In this document: piece after piece, positions 1-7,830 of the stretch
How the letters are laid out: every line of letters starts with the position of its first letter
Position numbering within the stretch: the stretch's first letter is position 1
From: Paraburkholderia ferrariae NBRC 106233
GTDB lineage: Bacteria; Pseudomonadota; Gammaproteobacteria; Burkholderiales; Burkholderiaceae
Direction of reading: 5' to 3'
DNA: 46,319 nucleotides
Assembly: GCF_000685035.1 (NCBI RefSeq)
Contig: NZ_BAYB01000054.1
Coordinates: forward strand, 1-46,319
Notes under the pieces: model-generated
Databases searched by the model: none
The model's input: only the letters and a program-made list of their open reading frames with translations
What the model was told of the DNA's origin: nothing
Made by a program: the position numbers and the translations under genes

Positions 1-291
1 CCGGCTCGGTGACTATCTGCTCGATCATAAGCCCCCTGTTTCTCCGCTCGATTTCCCATGAAAATCCGCAGCTCAGCCTGAGATTCGTGTGCAGTGGGCG
101 GCAAAATCCAGCGCGCGGCAGATGAATCAGGCCTTTGCGGCCACAGTAGTTAACGCCGCAACCCTTTGCCACCCGAAAATTGCGGCTAACTGCCTGAATC
201 AAAAAAACTTCCAGCAAATCTGGGCTTCCAGCTTACAACCCCAAAGTCGTTGTCGGCCGAACCGGCTCAGCGCGAACAACGTGCGTTGACT

Positions 292-700
292 GCACGAATC
301 GCGCTTGATTTTGACGGGCTGACGGTTCACATCGACTATCAGGTCGAGATCAACAAACACCGCCACAGCGTTCCGCATGAGCTGGTCGGCCTCAAGCTCG
401 ATGCGCGCATCACTGCCAGCGCCGTCGAACTGTTGCATCGCTCGCTGTGTCGCCAGCCACGCCCGTCACGATCGCGCGGGTGGCTACACCACCCGTAATT
501 GAACCCATGCCGGCCGCACACCGCGCCCATCTCGAATGGACGCCACAACGGCTCATTCACTGGGGACTGCAGATTGGTGCGACAACCGGCGCGCTGGTTA
601 CCCGACTGCGGCAGGAGCAGCGTCATCCGGATGACGACAACCGCAATTGCAGTAATTTCTGTAAAAGACCCAATGCCGACCGCTAGCGTGTAAACGCAGT
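292..700 (+). pseudogene. IS21-family istA transposase remnant (C-terminal part)
   Basis: Translated pieces of this stretch resemble the C-terminal third of IstA. One piece reads DGLTVHIDYQVEINKHRHSV followed by PHELVG, matching the beta-strand segment typically written as VNIDYHVEVDxHYYSVPHxL. After a frame change another piece reads AHLEWTPQRLIHWG and then ALVTRLRQEQRHP, which is the next conserved IstA block. Stops and frame changes follow (around 680-700) where the family would continue. No start, no upstream catalytic DDE region and no istB partner are visible, so this is a dead fragment. It shows that an IS21 element once sat at the left edge. The bases before it (1-290) and after it to about 960 hold nothing else I recognise. 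Confidence 0.6.
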
Positions 701-964
701 GTGATGCGTGCAGTCCAAGTCCATTAAGGATGGGACGGCTCAAGACATTTCAGGCGGGACTTTGCCATCATCGCCGGGGGCGGAGCTAGCCTCTCATCAG
801 ACAGCCCAAAATTCGAAGCTTCAAAACCTGAGCGTTTGCTCCAAATGGCGATCATTCACCTCTTGGGGAAGATGAGTCCACCGACAGCGGTCGGCTCGGC
901 ATGCTGAAACGTGTTCGCCGTGGATCGCACGGCGACGGAATTAAGGTCCCTGCCAATGCGCTCA
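701..964. other. no recognisable gene
   Basis: This roughly 260-base stretch between the istA remnant and the small gene at 965 has no open frame with coding character and no repeat or hairpin that I could support. It may be further decayed insertion-sequence material. Confidence 0.4.
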
Positions 965-1201
965 TCAGGGTGTGGAAGCTGATCGCAACCATTGCTTGAA
1001 CTCAAGATACGCGACGATAAAGCGAGATCGATAGGGTTCGGAATGCGCGAAATGTCGATTCGAAAGCACTGCGCTTCGATAGATCTTCACCGTGGTGTGA
1101 ACCCATTCGATAGCTGCCGGCAATCCGTCACGCGCGATGAGAAACTCGATACGTGAACGTTCTTCGATTGGTTCATCTCGTGATGCACGTTGAATTGCCA
1201 C
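965..1201 (-). CDS. small conserved-type hypothetical protein downstream of sdhB
   Basis: A 78-residue protein of unknown function starting at a GTG codon at 1201. The start is supported by a strong AGGAGGG ribosome site about six bases upstream. It lies 32 bases behind the stop of the sdhB-like gene on the same strand, so the two are probably co-transcribed. The sequence is soluble and mainly helical in appearance, with an aromatic and basic C-terminal half (HFAHSEPYRSRF, then EFKQWL). No signal peptide, membrane segment or metal motif is visible. I do not recognise a family with a known role. The strong ribosome site and operon position argue that it is real. Confidence 0.6.
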   Translation of the reverse strand: MAIQRASRDEPIEERSRIEFLIARDGLPAAIEWVHTTVKIYRSAVLSNRHFAHSEPYRSRFIVAYLEFKQWLRSASTP

Positions 1202-1233
1202 CTCAGCCCTCCTGCACGATCACAATGCATCAA

Positions 1234-1941
1234 TCAGATAATTCTGCGTGCAAGCATGGTGCGGATCTCCCCGATTGCTTTTGCCGGATTCAGTCCTTTG
1301 GGGCAAACGTCCGTGCAGTTCAGTATCGTGCGACATCGGAACAGTCGGTACGGGTCATCGAGATTATCCAGCCGCGCGGCAGTTCCTTCGTCGCGGGAAT
1401 CAACCAGAAAGCGATAAGCCTGTAGCAAGCCCGCTGGGCCGACGTATTTATCCGGGTTCCACCAGTACGAAGGACACGCGCTCGAGCAACATGCGCACAG
1501 GATGCATTCATAGAGGCCGTCGAGTTGATCGCGTTCCTCCGGCGACTGGAGCCGCTCTCGCTCTGGGGGCGGGGTATCGTTGATCAGGTACGGCGTGATC
1601 GAATGGTACTGCTTGAAAAATGCAGTCATATCGACGATCAGATCGCGTACGACTGGTAAACCGGGTAACGGTCGCAACACCGTGTGGCTGGGTAGATCGT
1701 TGAGATTGGTCGTGCAGGCGAGACCGTTCTTGCCATTGATGTTCATAGCGTCAGAGCCGCATACCCCCTCGCGACAGGAACGCCGGAAGCTGAGCGTCTC
1801 GTCCTGCGCTTTGAGGCGAATTAGTACATCCAGTAGCATCCGGTCATTCACCGTCCTTTCTATCTTAAAGACCTGCGAATGAGGCGTGGCATCCTTGTCT
1901 GGATCGTATCGGTAGATCTCGAATGTTTTTGCATCACTCAT
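1234..1941 (-). CDS. sdhB: succinate dehydrogenase/fumarate reductase iron-sulfur subunit (orphan SdhB)
   Basis: A 235-residue iron-sulfur subunit of the SdhB/FrdB family, close to the usual length of about 235-240. Cysteine groups for all three clusters are visible: the N-terminal [2Fe-2S] set (SCREGVCGSDAMNINGKNG followed by LAC), then CILCACCSSACP for the [4Fe-4S] cluster, and CRTILNC...CP for the [3Fe-4S] cluster. The start at 1941 (MSDAKTF) has a GGAGAG ribosome site eight bases upstream; a longer frame to 1977 lacks one. In the family this subunit passes electrons from the flavoprotein SdhA to quinone. No sdhA, sdhC or sdhD lies nearby, so it is either a spare copy that docks on a chromosomally encoded complex or a subunit of another oxidoreductase. 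A second, dead copy lies at 3947-4640. All key residues are present, so the protein should be functional. Confidence 0.9.
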   Translation of the reverse strand: MSDAKTFEIYRYDPDKDATPHSQVFKIERTVNDRMLLDVLIRLKAQDETLSFRRSCREGVCGSDAMNINGKNGLACTTNLNDLPSHTVLRPLPGLPVVRDLIVDMTAFFKQYHSITPYLINDTPPPERERLQSPEERDQLDGLYECILCACCSSACPSYWWNPDKYVGPAGLLQAYRFLVDSRDEGTAARLDNLDDPYRLFRCRTILNCTDVCPKGLNPAKAIGEIRTMLARRII

Positions 1942-2200
1942 AACGTCTCTCCAATCGGGTGGCAGGCTGCGCAACACCGGACAGTTGGCCGACGTTGCTT
2001 TTGCGTCGATCTGCTACTCGCCATAGCATGCTTAGACGGCTATCAGCCGTGGAGCGAACATCTCGCAAAAATCATCGCATGCATCGTAATCCAGTTGCTG
2101 CCATCGTCAGCCCACACAGCAACTGTGATCGAAATCGTCCGCCTCGCTGCGGGCTCCGGTTTGACCGCCACCCAGATCAAGGTAGCTGCCCTGCGCTATC

Positions 2201-2225
2201 TATCACTGTATATCATACTGTGATA
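2201..2225. promoter_or_regulatory. 25-bp imperfect palindrome, possible operator
   Basis: TATCAC (2201-2206) and GTGATA (2220-2225) are the outer arms of a dyad; about 10 of 12 positions pair across the centre. It sits in the AT-rich gap between the DUF488 gene and sdhB, roughly 260 bases upstream of sdhB. No regulator can be assigned. Confidence 0.35.
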
Positions 2226-2343
2226 TTGTCAGCGGATTTATCTGGTAGTGATGCCATCAATTACTGGCATGACCGGTAGAAATGACACTGCTCGCAGTCC
2301 GGACAGCCATGCAAGGGCAATCGGATCAAAGCAGTCACAGGTT

Positions 2344-2730
2344 TCATTCTTCAGACAGGCACGAAAGGACATCTCGCAAGACAACGGCCTGGTTATGATT
2401 CTCGTCCTTTGCGCCGTAGATGAGTGAGATCGAACGGCCACCTGAATCGCTCAAAAGGCGTCGCATCCGTTCCTGCTGCTCCTCAGAAGCAAGCTCGCTT
2501 CGGTAGCGCTGCTCGAATGCTTCCCATCGCTTCGGATCGTGGCCGAACCATTTGCGCAATGCTGTACTGGGTGCGAGGTCGAACGCCCATTGATCGAGGG
2601 CAAGCACAGCCTTGCTGCGACCTCGAGGCCAAACCCGGTCTACGAGGACACGATAGCCATCCTCCGGTGTCGGATCCTCGTATGCTCGTCTGATGAATAT
2701 CTGCAATTTCTCGCGATTCGCCCGCTGCAT
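2344..2730 (-). CDS. DUF488 family protein (YeaO-like)
   Basis: A 128-residue DUF488 protein. Family signatures visible are the N-terminal I-RRAYEDP segment, the DGYRVLVDRVWPRGRSK block around residues 24-40 and FDLAPSTALRKWFGHDPKRW around residues 50-69, followed by a C-terminal segment with LIYGAKDENHNQAVVL. The biochemical role of the family is not established. The start at 2730 has an AAGGAG ribosome site seven bases upstream. It lies 17 bases after the end of the glycosylase-like gene and reads the same way, so it probably belongs to the same transcript as that gene and the cupin. Length is normal for the family and nothing looks broken. Confidence 0.85.
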   Translation of the reverse strand: MQRANREKLQIFIRRAYEDPTPEDGYRVLVDRVWPRGRSKAVLALDQWAFDLAPSTALRKWFGHDPKRWEAFEQRYRSELASEEQQERMRRLLSDSGGRSISLIYGAKDENHNQAVVLRDVLSCLSEE

Positions 2731-2747
2731 ATCGTGCTCCTTCCAGT

Positions 2748-3364
2748 TTAGCTTGCCGGCTCCGCTTCAGGCGCCAGAATCGCTTCAACTCTTGCGCGCA
2801 ACACCGGAAGCAATTCCTTTTCGAACACAGATGCCGTTGAAACCAGGCTTGGTTGCGTGGTGACGGATGAGGCAATGGCATCACGGCCGGCCCATATTCT
2901 GCCCACGTGCCAACTGTTTCGGTCAGGGACCGCTTGCGGCAGCCACCGAGAAAATGGCGTTGCGCATACTGGCCGATCAACAGCGTCAGCTGGACGTGCT
3001 CCAGCTTTTCCAGGAGGCTGTCTAGCCAGAGCTGCGCACATTCGCGGCGCGGCGGTTTATCGCCACCGTTACCCCGCCCTGGATAACAAAACCCCATCGG
3101 GATGATTGCGAACCGCGACTCGTCATAAAACGAAGGAACATCGATTCCAAGCCCATTGCGCAGTCGATCGCCGCTTGCGTCGTTCCACGGAATGCCGGAC
3201 GCGTGCACGCGGGCGCCGGGCGCCTGCCCAACAATGAGAATCCGCGCGTCGGCTCTCGCCCGCAGGACTGGGCGAGGGCCGAGTGGCAGATGCTCTGCGC
3301 ACACGCGACAAGCACGCACCTCACTCAAAAGTACATCGAGAGAGGGGTATTGGCGCTTATTCAC
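2748..3364 (-). pseudogene. uracil-DNA glycosylase family protein, frameshifted near the C-terminus
   Basis: A uracil-DNA-glycosylase-superfamily protein of about 205 residues. Visible features are an N-terminal CRVC pair (residues 19-22) as in cluster-bearing family 4/5-like enzymes, the uracil-pocket motif GQAPGARVHASGIPWND (residues 47-63), and HPSPRNQAW near the C-terminus, the second catalytic-loop motif. After that motif the frame breaks. One missing base near 2824-2830 would restore the family-like ending, which continues in another frame as FEKELLPVLRARVEAIL and stops at 2748. Without correction the frame runs on over DUF488 to 2483. The start is a GTG at 3364 with no strong ribosome site. 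It is either a recent single-base mutation or a sequencing error. If intact it would excise uracil or a related base from DNA. Confidence 0.7.
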
Positions 3365-3399
3365 TGTGCAGGCAGCTCACTTCGAGATCGTAGTCATGG

Positions 3400-3768
3400 C
3401 TATTGCGTCTCGCCTGCCGCGATTCCCGGCATGTCCCGCGGATCCAGAAGAACGACGGTTACAAGCAGCGACGAATTCGTCATGGCGGTGAGTTCATGCC
3501 GGGCGCCGCCCGCCAGATAAATGAGGTCACCGACACGAAGGCGTCGAAGTGCATCGCCGATACCAATGTTTACTTCGCCTTCGAGACACTGCACCGTGAT
3601 CGGTCCGTCTACCGCATGCGCAGGCATCCGCTTGCCGGCCGGCAGAACGATCCGCATGACCTCGAGGTGCTTTTCCTTGAACAACGCCGTGGTCGGCGTC
3701 TGTTCAAGCAGCGCGGCCAGCGGCAGCACACTCGCGACTCCTCCAGACGAAAGATGCGATATAGCCAT
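3400..3768 (-). CDS. small cupin-domain protein
   Basis: A 122-residue single-domain cupin. The barrel motifs can be traced: LPAGKRMPAHAVDGPITVQCLEGEV is a relaxed motif 1 with the GxxxxxHxh... pattern weakened, and GDLIYLAGGARHEL is motif 2 with its histidine. Such proteins bind a metal or small ligand; the substrate is unknown. The start at 3768 (MAISHL) has an excellent AAGGAGAAG ribosome site, so the longer frame to 3807 is not used. It reads in the same direction as the glycosylase-like and DUF488 genes, 35 bases upstream, and is the likely first gene of that transcript. Motif 1 lacks one of the usual histidines, so metal binding may be weak. Confidence 0.8.
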   Translation of the reverse strand: MAISHLSSGGVASVLPLAALLEQTPTTALFKEKHLEVMRIVLPAGKRMPAHAVDGPITVQCLEGEVNIGIGDALRRLRVGDLIYLAGGARHELTAMTNSSLLVTVVLLDPRDMPGIAAGETQ

Positions 3769-3946
3769 ACAACTTCTCCTTGATACGTACGCCGGCTCCG
3801 TCCACATCGATGCGGGTCCCCAGCCAGTCCGTTTTCAGTTTCATGGCAGCGTCCCGGGCATCGCCACTGGATTGCCCCACGGAACAGTAACCCTCGATCT
3901 CCCGGCAAATGGTTCAGTTTCTTCGCGTTCCCGTGTTCCCACATGG

Positions 3947-4640
3947 TCATACCGCTCGGCGCGCGAACATCGATCGGACCTGCCCGATCGCATCAACCGG
4001 ATTGAGGTTTTTCGGGCAAATGTCCGTACGGTTCAGAATAGTGTGACAACGAAACAGACAACACGGGTTCTCCAGATTGTCGAGGCGGGCGCTAGTGGTC
4101 ATGTCGCGTGAGACGACGATGAACCAGTATGCACGCAGAAGCCCGGCCGGACCGCCATACCTGCCAGGATTCCCCCAGAATTACGGCCTCGCCGACGAAC
4201 AGCATTCGTACAGGCCATCCAGCTGATCGCGCTCCGCCGGGCTCTGCAGGTGCTCGCGCCCCGGCGGCGGGGTATCGTTGATCAGGTACGGCATCACGGA
4301 AGGATACCGCTTGAGGAGCGATATCATGATCGACGATCAGGTCCAGGCTCACGGGCAGGCCCGGTAGCAGCCGAAGAATGATTCGCGACGGCAACTCTTT
4401 CATGTTGGTCTGGCACACGAGCCGGTTGGCGCCATTGATGTTGATGGCACTGGATCCGCGGATGCCGTCGCGGCACGAGCGCGGCAGCGAAATCGACTCG
4501 TCGACCGATTTCAGCCTGACCAGCACGTCCAGCACCATGCGATCGTTCCGATCGATGTCAACCACGAAGCGCTGCACATAGGGCAGGACATCCTTGTCCG
4601 GGTCGTAGCGACAAATTCCGATGACACGTTCGGCGATCAC
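3947..4640 (-). pseudogene. second sdhB-like iron-sulfur subunit, degenerate
   Basis: A dead paralogue of the intact sdhB at 1234-1941. It begins well at a GTG (4640) behind a G-rich ribosome site and aligns from ICRYDPDKDVLPYVQRFV onward. The [2Fe-2S] loop has lost a ligand: SCRDGIRGSSAININGAN has Arg where the intact copy has Cys. A one-base insertion near 4330 shifts the frame. In the restored frame the [4Fe-4S] segment has lost four codons containing two cysteines, has a Cys-to-Arg change and carries a stop. The tail (RLDNLENPCCLFRCHTILNR then TDICPKNLNP) is recognisable down to a TGA at 3947-3949. Several independent lesions show long decay rather than a sequencing error. Confidence 0.85.
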
Positions 4641-4718
4641 GGAAAGCCCCCCTTCATGGTTCTGCCCGCTGGCCGACCGTGCGGCCCACGGTCAGACAAC
4701 ATGGTTCGGCCACGCCGT

Positions 4719-5294
4719 TCAGAGATTGCCTCCGCCGCAGCCGCAGCCCGCCTCGCTTGCAATCACGCGATGGAGCTGCGCGAACCGCTCGTCCACCGGC
4801 GTCTGGAGCAGTGGATCTGGCTGACCGTACACGTCGAGTAACGCGAGCGCGCGAAAATCATCCCCGTCAAGGTGCCGCACTGCCGCTGGAAACAGAATCG
4901 CCTCCTCGACGTCCATATTGCGCTGCAGCAGTTGCGCGTACTCGCGAATATGGATCTCGACGAGTTCCTGTGACATGTTTTCCTCACGCACCGCCGCCTC
5001 GAGATCCTGCAGGAGTTCGAGGCCCTGCCTGAACAGTGTCGCATGCTGAGCCTCGACTTCATGGCCGAAGCTCGCCGGCAACGCCTGCTTCGCCAGCAGG
5101 AGTTCGACGATGCGGTCCTCGAGCATGTGATGGCTGACGTCTGGAAAGCGCGTCAGGTAGTAAAGCGCGTCTACGAGAAGCGCGATGTCCGGTGCGCACG
5201 GGGCGGCACGCAATGACATCTCCCCGCCAAGGAGCCGCACCAGTCTTTTCAGCGTGACGTGCTCTGCCAGTAACCGTTCAATGAGCGTGGGCAT
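4719..5294 (-). CDS. hemerythrin HHE-domain protein with C-terminal Cys/Gly tail
   Basis: A 191-residue hemerythrin-like four-helix protein. The H-x-x-x-E/D-type iron ligands expected for a non-haem diiron site appear in order: LLAEHVTL (helix 1), DVSHHMLEDRIVE (helix 2), EAQHATLF (helix 3) and MDVEEAILFPA (helix 4). Such proteins bind O2 or NO or help repair iron-sulfur clusters, as in the RIC/YtfE group. The tail after residue 180 (CGCGGG) is a small cysteine cluster reminiscent of metal-binding tails. The start at 5294 overlaps the last 17 bases of the AhpD-like gene, implying translational coupling. The location beside the nnrS/nar genes fits nitrosative-stress handling. Confidence 0.85.
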   Translation of the reverse strand: MPTLIERLLAEHVTLKRLVRLLGGEMSLRAAPCAPDIALLVDALYYLTRFPDVSHHMLEDRIVELLLAKQALPASFGHEVEAQHATLFRQGLELLQDLEAAVREENMSQELVEIHIREYAQLLQRNMDVEEAILFPAAVRHLDGDDFRALALLDVYGQPDPLLQTPVDERFAQLHRVIASEAGCGCGGGNL

Positions 5295-5643
5295 CGGGTG
5301 TCTCCCCGGGATCCTGTTGCGCAGCGATCGTGTCGAGCGCCAGCGCCGAATGGGCATACGCGGCACCCGCTCGCATTTCGGCCGCGACCCAGATTGCCTC
5401 CATGATCTCCTGTCCAGTCGCGCCACTTTTCATGGCCGCCGCGGTGTGGCCGCGTATGCAGTAGGGGCATTGCGTGACGTGCGCGACCGCCACGGCGATC
5501 AGTTGTTTTGTCCTGGCCGGCAGTGCGCCGTCGGCGAACACGCTTTCGCTGAACGCCTTGAAGGCGGCCAGCGGTTGGGGCGCGAGCTCCTTGCGTTTTC
5601 TCGCGATGGCAGCGCCCGTTGCAGGATAGAGAGATTTGTCCAT
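5278..5643 (-). CDS. carboxymuconolactone decarboxylase / AhpD-like protein
   Basis: A 121-residue protein of the CMD/AhpD fold. The redox-active motif CPYCIRGH is at about residues 59-66, with the His four residues after the second Cys, as in AhpD-type alkylhydroperoxidases. The helix ELAPQPLAAFKAFSESVFADGALP at residues 19-42 and the C-terminal EAIWVAAEMRAGAAYAHS complete the domain. The predicted role is a thiol-based peroxidase or disulfide reductase; a true decarboxylase role is unlikely because of the CxxC. The start at 5643 has GGGAG seven bases upstream. It is the first gene of a two-gene unit with the hemerythrin. Confidence 0.85.
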   Translation of the reverse strand: MDKSLYPATGAAIARKRKELAPQPLAAFKAFSESVFADGALPARTKQLIAVAVAHVTQCPYCIRGHTAAAMKSGATGQEIMEAIWVAAEMRAGAAYAHSALALDTIAAQQDPGETPDAHAH

Positions 5644-5763
5644 GATTCAGCTCCCAAAAACCATTCAGGGAAACGGCCGCGTCGCCTGCGGGCAGGCGCA
5701 GCCGATGACGAACCGTCACCGGATCGCGGAACCCGACCACGAGTGACTGGCCGCGACGCACCA

Positions 5764-5964
5764 TTAGCGTTCGACTAACTTGACGTCGTATCCGGCGTCA
5801 GCGAACGCAACCAGAAACTCTTCGGCAAACAGCCATGAGTCAACTTTTACGGTCCTCGCATCGACATCAACGTCGACCTTTGCATCTGGTTCGACTGTGC
5901 GCATGGCCCGGGTAAGGACAGCCGCATCGTTGTCCCCCTTCATCTGCCCGACTCTGAACATCAT
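5764..5964 (-). CDS. HMA-like ferredoxin-fold protein lacking the CxxC
   Basis: A small protein of 66 residues with the beta-alpha-beta-beta-alpha-beta pattern of heavy-metal-associated domains: MMFRVGQMKGDNDAAVLTRAMRTVEP, then AKVDVDVDARTVKVDSW, then AEEFLVAFADAGYDVKLVE. The metal loop that would hold MxCxxC instead reads VGQMKGDND, so copper binding by the usual site is not possible. The ATG at 5964 has GGAGCAGG immediately upstream; an in-frame TTG at 5979 is less likely. It stands alone, upstream of the AhpD-like gene by 120 bases, and reads away from the FNR box at 6230. Confidence 0.65.
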   Translation of the reverse strand: MMFRVGQMKGDNDAAVLTRAMRTVEPDAKVDVDVDARTVKVDSWLFAEEFLVAFADAGYDVKLVER

Positions 5965-6229
5965 GTCCTGCTCCGTCAATCGGTGAATTCAGACGCTGCG
6001 TGACTGCCGTTATGCCCCGTAGCAGTCAGCACCATGGTTCCCAGCCTTCCGGCAGAGAACACCCGTACCCGACGAATGCGAATGCCAGGGAAGCGTCTCT
6101 GGCACTCGCGGACTTCCAATGATCTGTTGCGATATGCTGTACATCATAACGTGATCTATTGGGGAATACACCTGGATTTCAGGTGAATTTCGTTGCAATC
6201 CAGATTGAGCAGGCGCGTTAGCTGAGTCA

Positions 6230-6243
6230 TTGATCTGCATCAA
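6230..6243. promoter_or_regulatory. FNR/DNR-type binding site
   Basis: TTGATCTGCATCAA is a perfect TTGAT-N4-ATCAA dyad, the consensus recognised by FNR/ANR/DNR regulators. It lies 137 bases upstream of the nnrS start and could also serve the divergent HMA-like and AhpD-like genes. The FNR-type regulator encoded at 21459-22331 carries the matching recognition helix. Confidence 0.8.
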
Positions 6244-6379
6244 TCCGACCATGCCATTAATGGCTTTTCATACTACGATGGGATGGGAGGATGGCGCAGC
6301 GTGCACGATTCAACCTCGACGCTGTCTGCCACTCGCGAAGGCATGTTGCGATTCCTCAGGGGCGCATATTTGGGAGACC

Positions 6380-7582
6380 ATGTTGAGGATTACAGAACCT
6401 GTCACGGACCCGCGACCAACAGCCGATTTGGGTCTTCCCGTTCTGCGCCTGGGCTTCCGACCGTTCTATCTCAGCGGTGCACTTTTTGGCTTTATTGCAG
6501 TAGCGCTCTGGCTGATCGCGTTGCGTGGCTACCCGATCGCAGGCTCTTCGCCTGCCATGAATGGTGTGCTCTGGCACGCTCACGAAATGATCTTCGGCTT
6601 CATCGCCGCGATCGTGGTGGGATTTCTGCTTACTGCCGTGCGTGCCTGGACAACCCTCGAAACGCCACGAGGCGTAGCGCTCGCGGGACTGTGGCTTCTG
6701 TGGGTAGCGGGACGCGTGCTGGTCTGGACAGGCCCGGAACCCATCGCAGCCATCGTCGATTGCACCTTCCTTCCGGTTGTCGCGATTGTGCTGTTACGGG
6801 TGCTGATCACGGCACGCAACCGCCACAACATTTTCCTGCCCGTGGCACTGGGACTCTTTGGTTTGCTGAACGTCTGTTTTCACTGGTGGGTGTGGCAGGA
6901 GCGTCCCGACCTTGCAATACGGGCGTCTTACGCAGCAATCGGACTCGTGGTGATGTTCGTCACCGTCATTTCGGGCCGCGTGGTACCGATGTTTACCACG
7001 AACGCCATTCCCGGATTCCGGATGACGCGCTGGAAGGTGATCGAGAAACTCGCGGTGCCGACTGTCATATTGGCATTTGTTGCGGATGCAGCAAATGCCG
7101 CGCCGTGGTTCGTCGTGGTATGCGCCTGCGCCGCCGCGACCGTCCATGGAATCAGAATCACCGGATGGCATTCGTGGCGAGTAGGGCCCCGGCCGATTCT
7201 CTGGATCCTGCATGTCGCCTATGCGTGGATTCCGATCGGTTTTGCGTTGCTTGCCCTGGCGTCCGCAGGCGCCGTCCCGCATTCGCTTGCGATTCATGCC
7301 CTGACGATCGGAGCGATAGGGTGCGCCATTATCGCGATGATTACCCGCACCGCGCTTGGACACACCGGGCGCCCGCTCGTTGCGGGACGAGCCGAGATAG
7401 CGAGTTACTGGCTGATGATCGCCGCGGCAATCGTGCGAGTTTTCGGCCCCTGGTTCGCCAGCGGCGCGACAGCTATCTGGATCGACATAGCCGGCATATG
7501 CTGGTCTGCCGCATTAATCGTCTACCTGGTCAAATACGTGCCCTACCTGAGCGCGTCCCGTATCGATGGCAAAGCAGGCTGA
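6380..7582 (+). CDS. nnrS: NnrS family haem-copper membrane protein (copy 1)
   Basis: A 400-residue polytopic membrane protein of the NnrS family, associated with defence against nitric oxide. Family signatures include LRLGFRPFYLSGALFG near the N-terminus, NGVLWHAHEMIFGFIAAIVVGFLLTAVRAWT (conserved His pair, about residues 59-90), SGRVVPMFTTNAIPG and the C-terminal HALTIGAIGCAIIAMITRTALGHTGR. About twelve hydrophobic segments are visible. The start is set at 6380 by GGGAG four bases upstream; the open frame extends further left to the FNR box. It precedes narG by about 250 bases. A second copy lies at 23259-24458. Expression is probably FNR-dependent through the 6230 box. Confidence 0.9.
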   Translation: MLRITEPVTDPRPTADLGLPVLRLGFRPFYLSGALFGFIAVALWLIALRGYPIAGSSPAMNGVLWHAHEMIFGFIAAIVVGFLLTAVRAWTTLETPRGVALAGLWLLWVAGRVLVWTGPEPIAAIVDCTFLPVVAIVLLRVLITARNRHNIFLPVALGLFGLLNVCFHWWVWQERPDLAIRASYAAIGLVVMFVTVISGRVVPMFTTNAIPGFRMTRWKVIEKLAVPTVILAFVADAANAAPWFVVVCACAAATVHGIRITGWHSWRVGPRPILWILHVAYAWIPIGFALLALASAGAVPHSLAIHALTIGAIGCAIIAMITRTALGHTGRPLVAGRAEIASYWLMIAAAIVRVFGPWFASGATAIWIDIAGICWSAALIVYLVKYVPYLSASRIDGKAG

Positions 7583-7830
7583 CAGCTTAACGCTATGCAG
7601 AGGCAAGTTAGGTATGCGGCGAATTCTGGGGATTGTTGTTATGCAACGTGCATGAAGAGCGTGCCGGGCGTGGTCGAAAAAAATTGTCCCCGTTCCAGAG
7701 ACCACAAGAATCCAGACGTAGGCTTTCCAAATTTCAATCTATCGGCGAGTGTCATGAAAACAATCAGAGTGCCCACAATTCTGGACAACCCGCGTAGACT
7801 TCGAGCATCGAGCGCCATGGAGTCGATCAG
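7583..7830. other. nnrS-narG intergenic region, narG promoter region
   Basis: A 248-base gap before narG. The sequence TTGTTGTTATGCAA near 7635 faintly resembles an FNR dyad but has three mismatches, so I do not call it. No other gene is convincing here. Confidence 0.35.

Noticed and set aside
7630..7650. FNR-like box upstream of narG (TTGTTGTTATGCAA)
   Set aside because: Three mismatches from TTGAT-N4-ATCAA; not enough to call.
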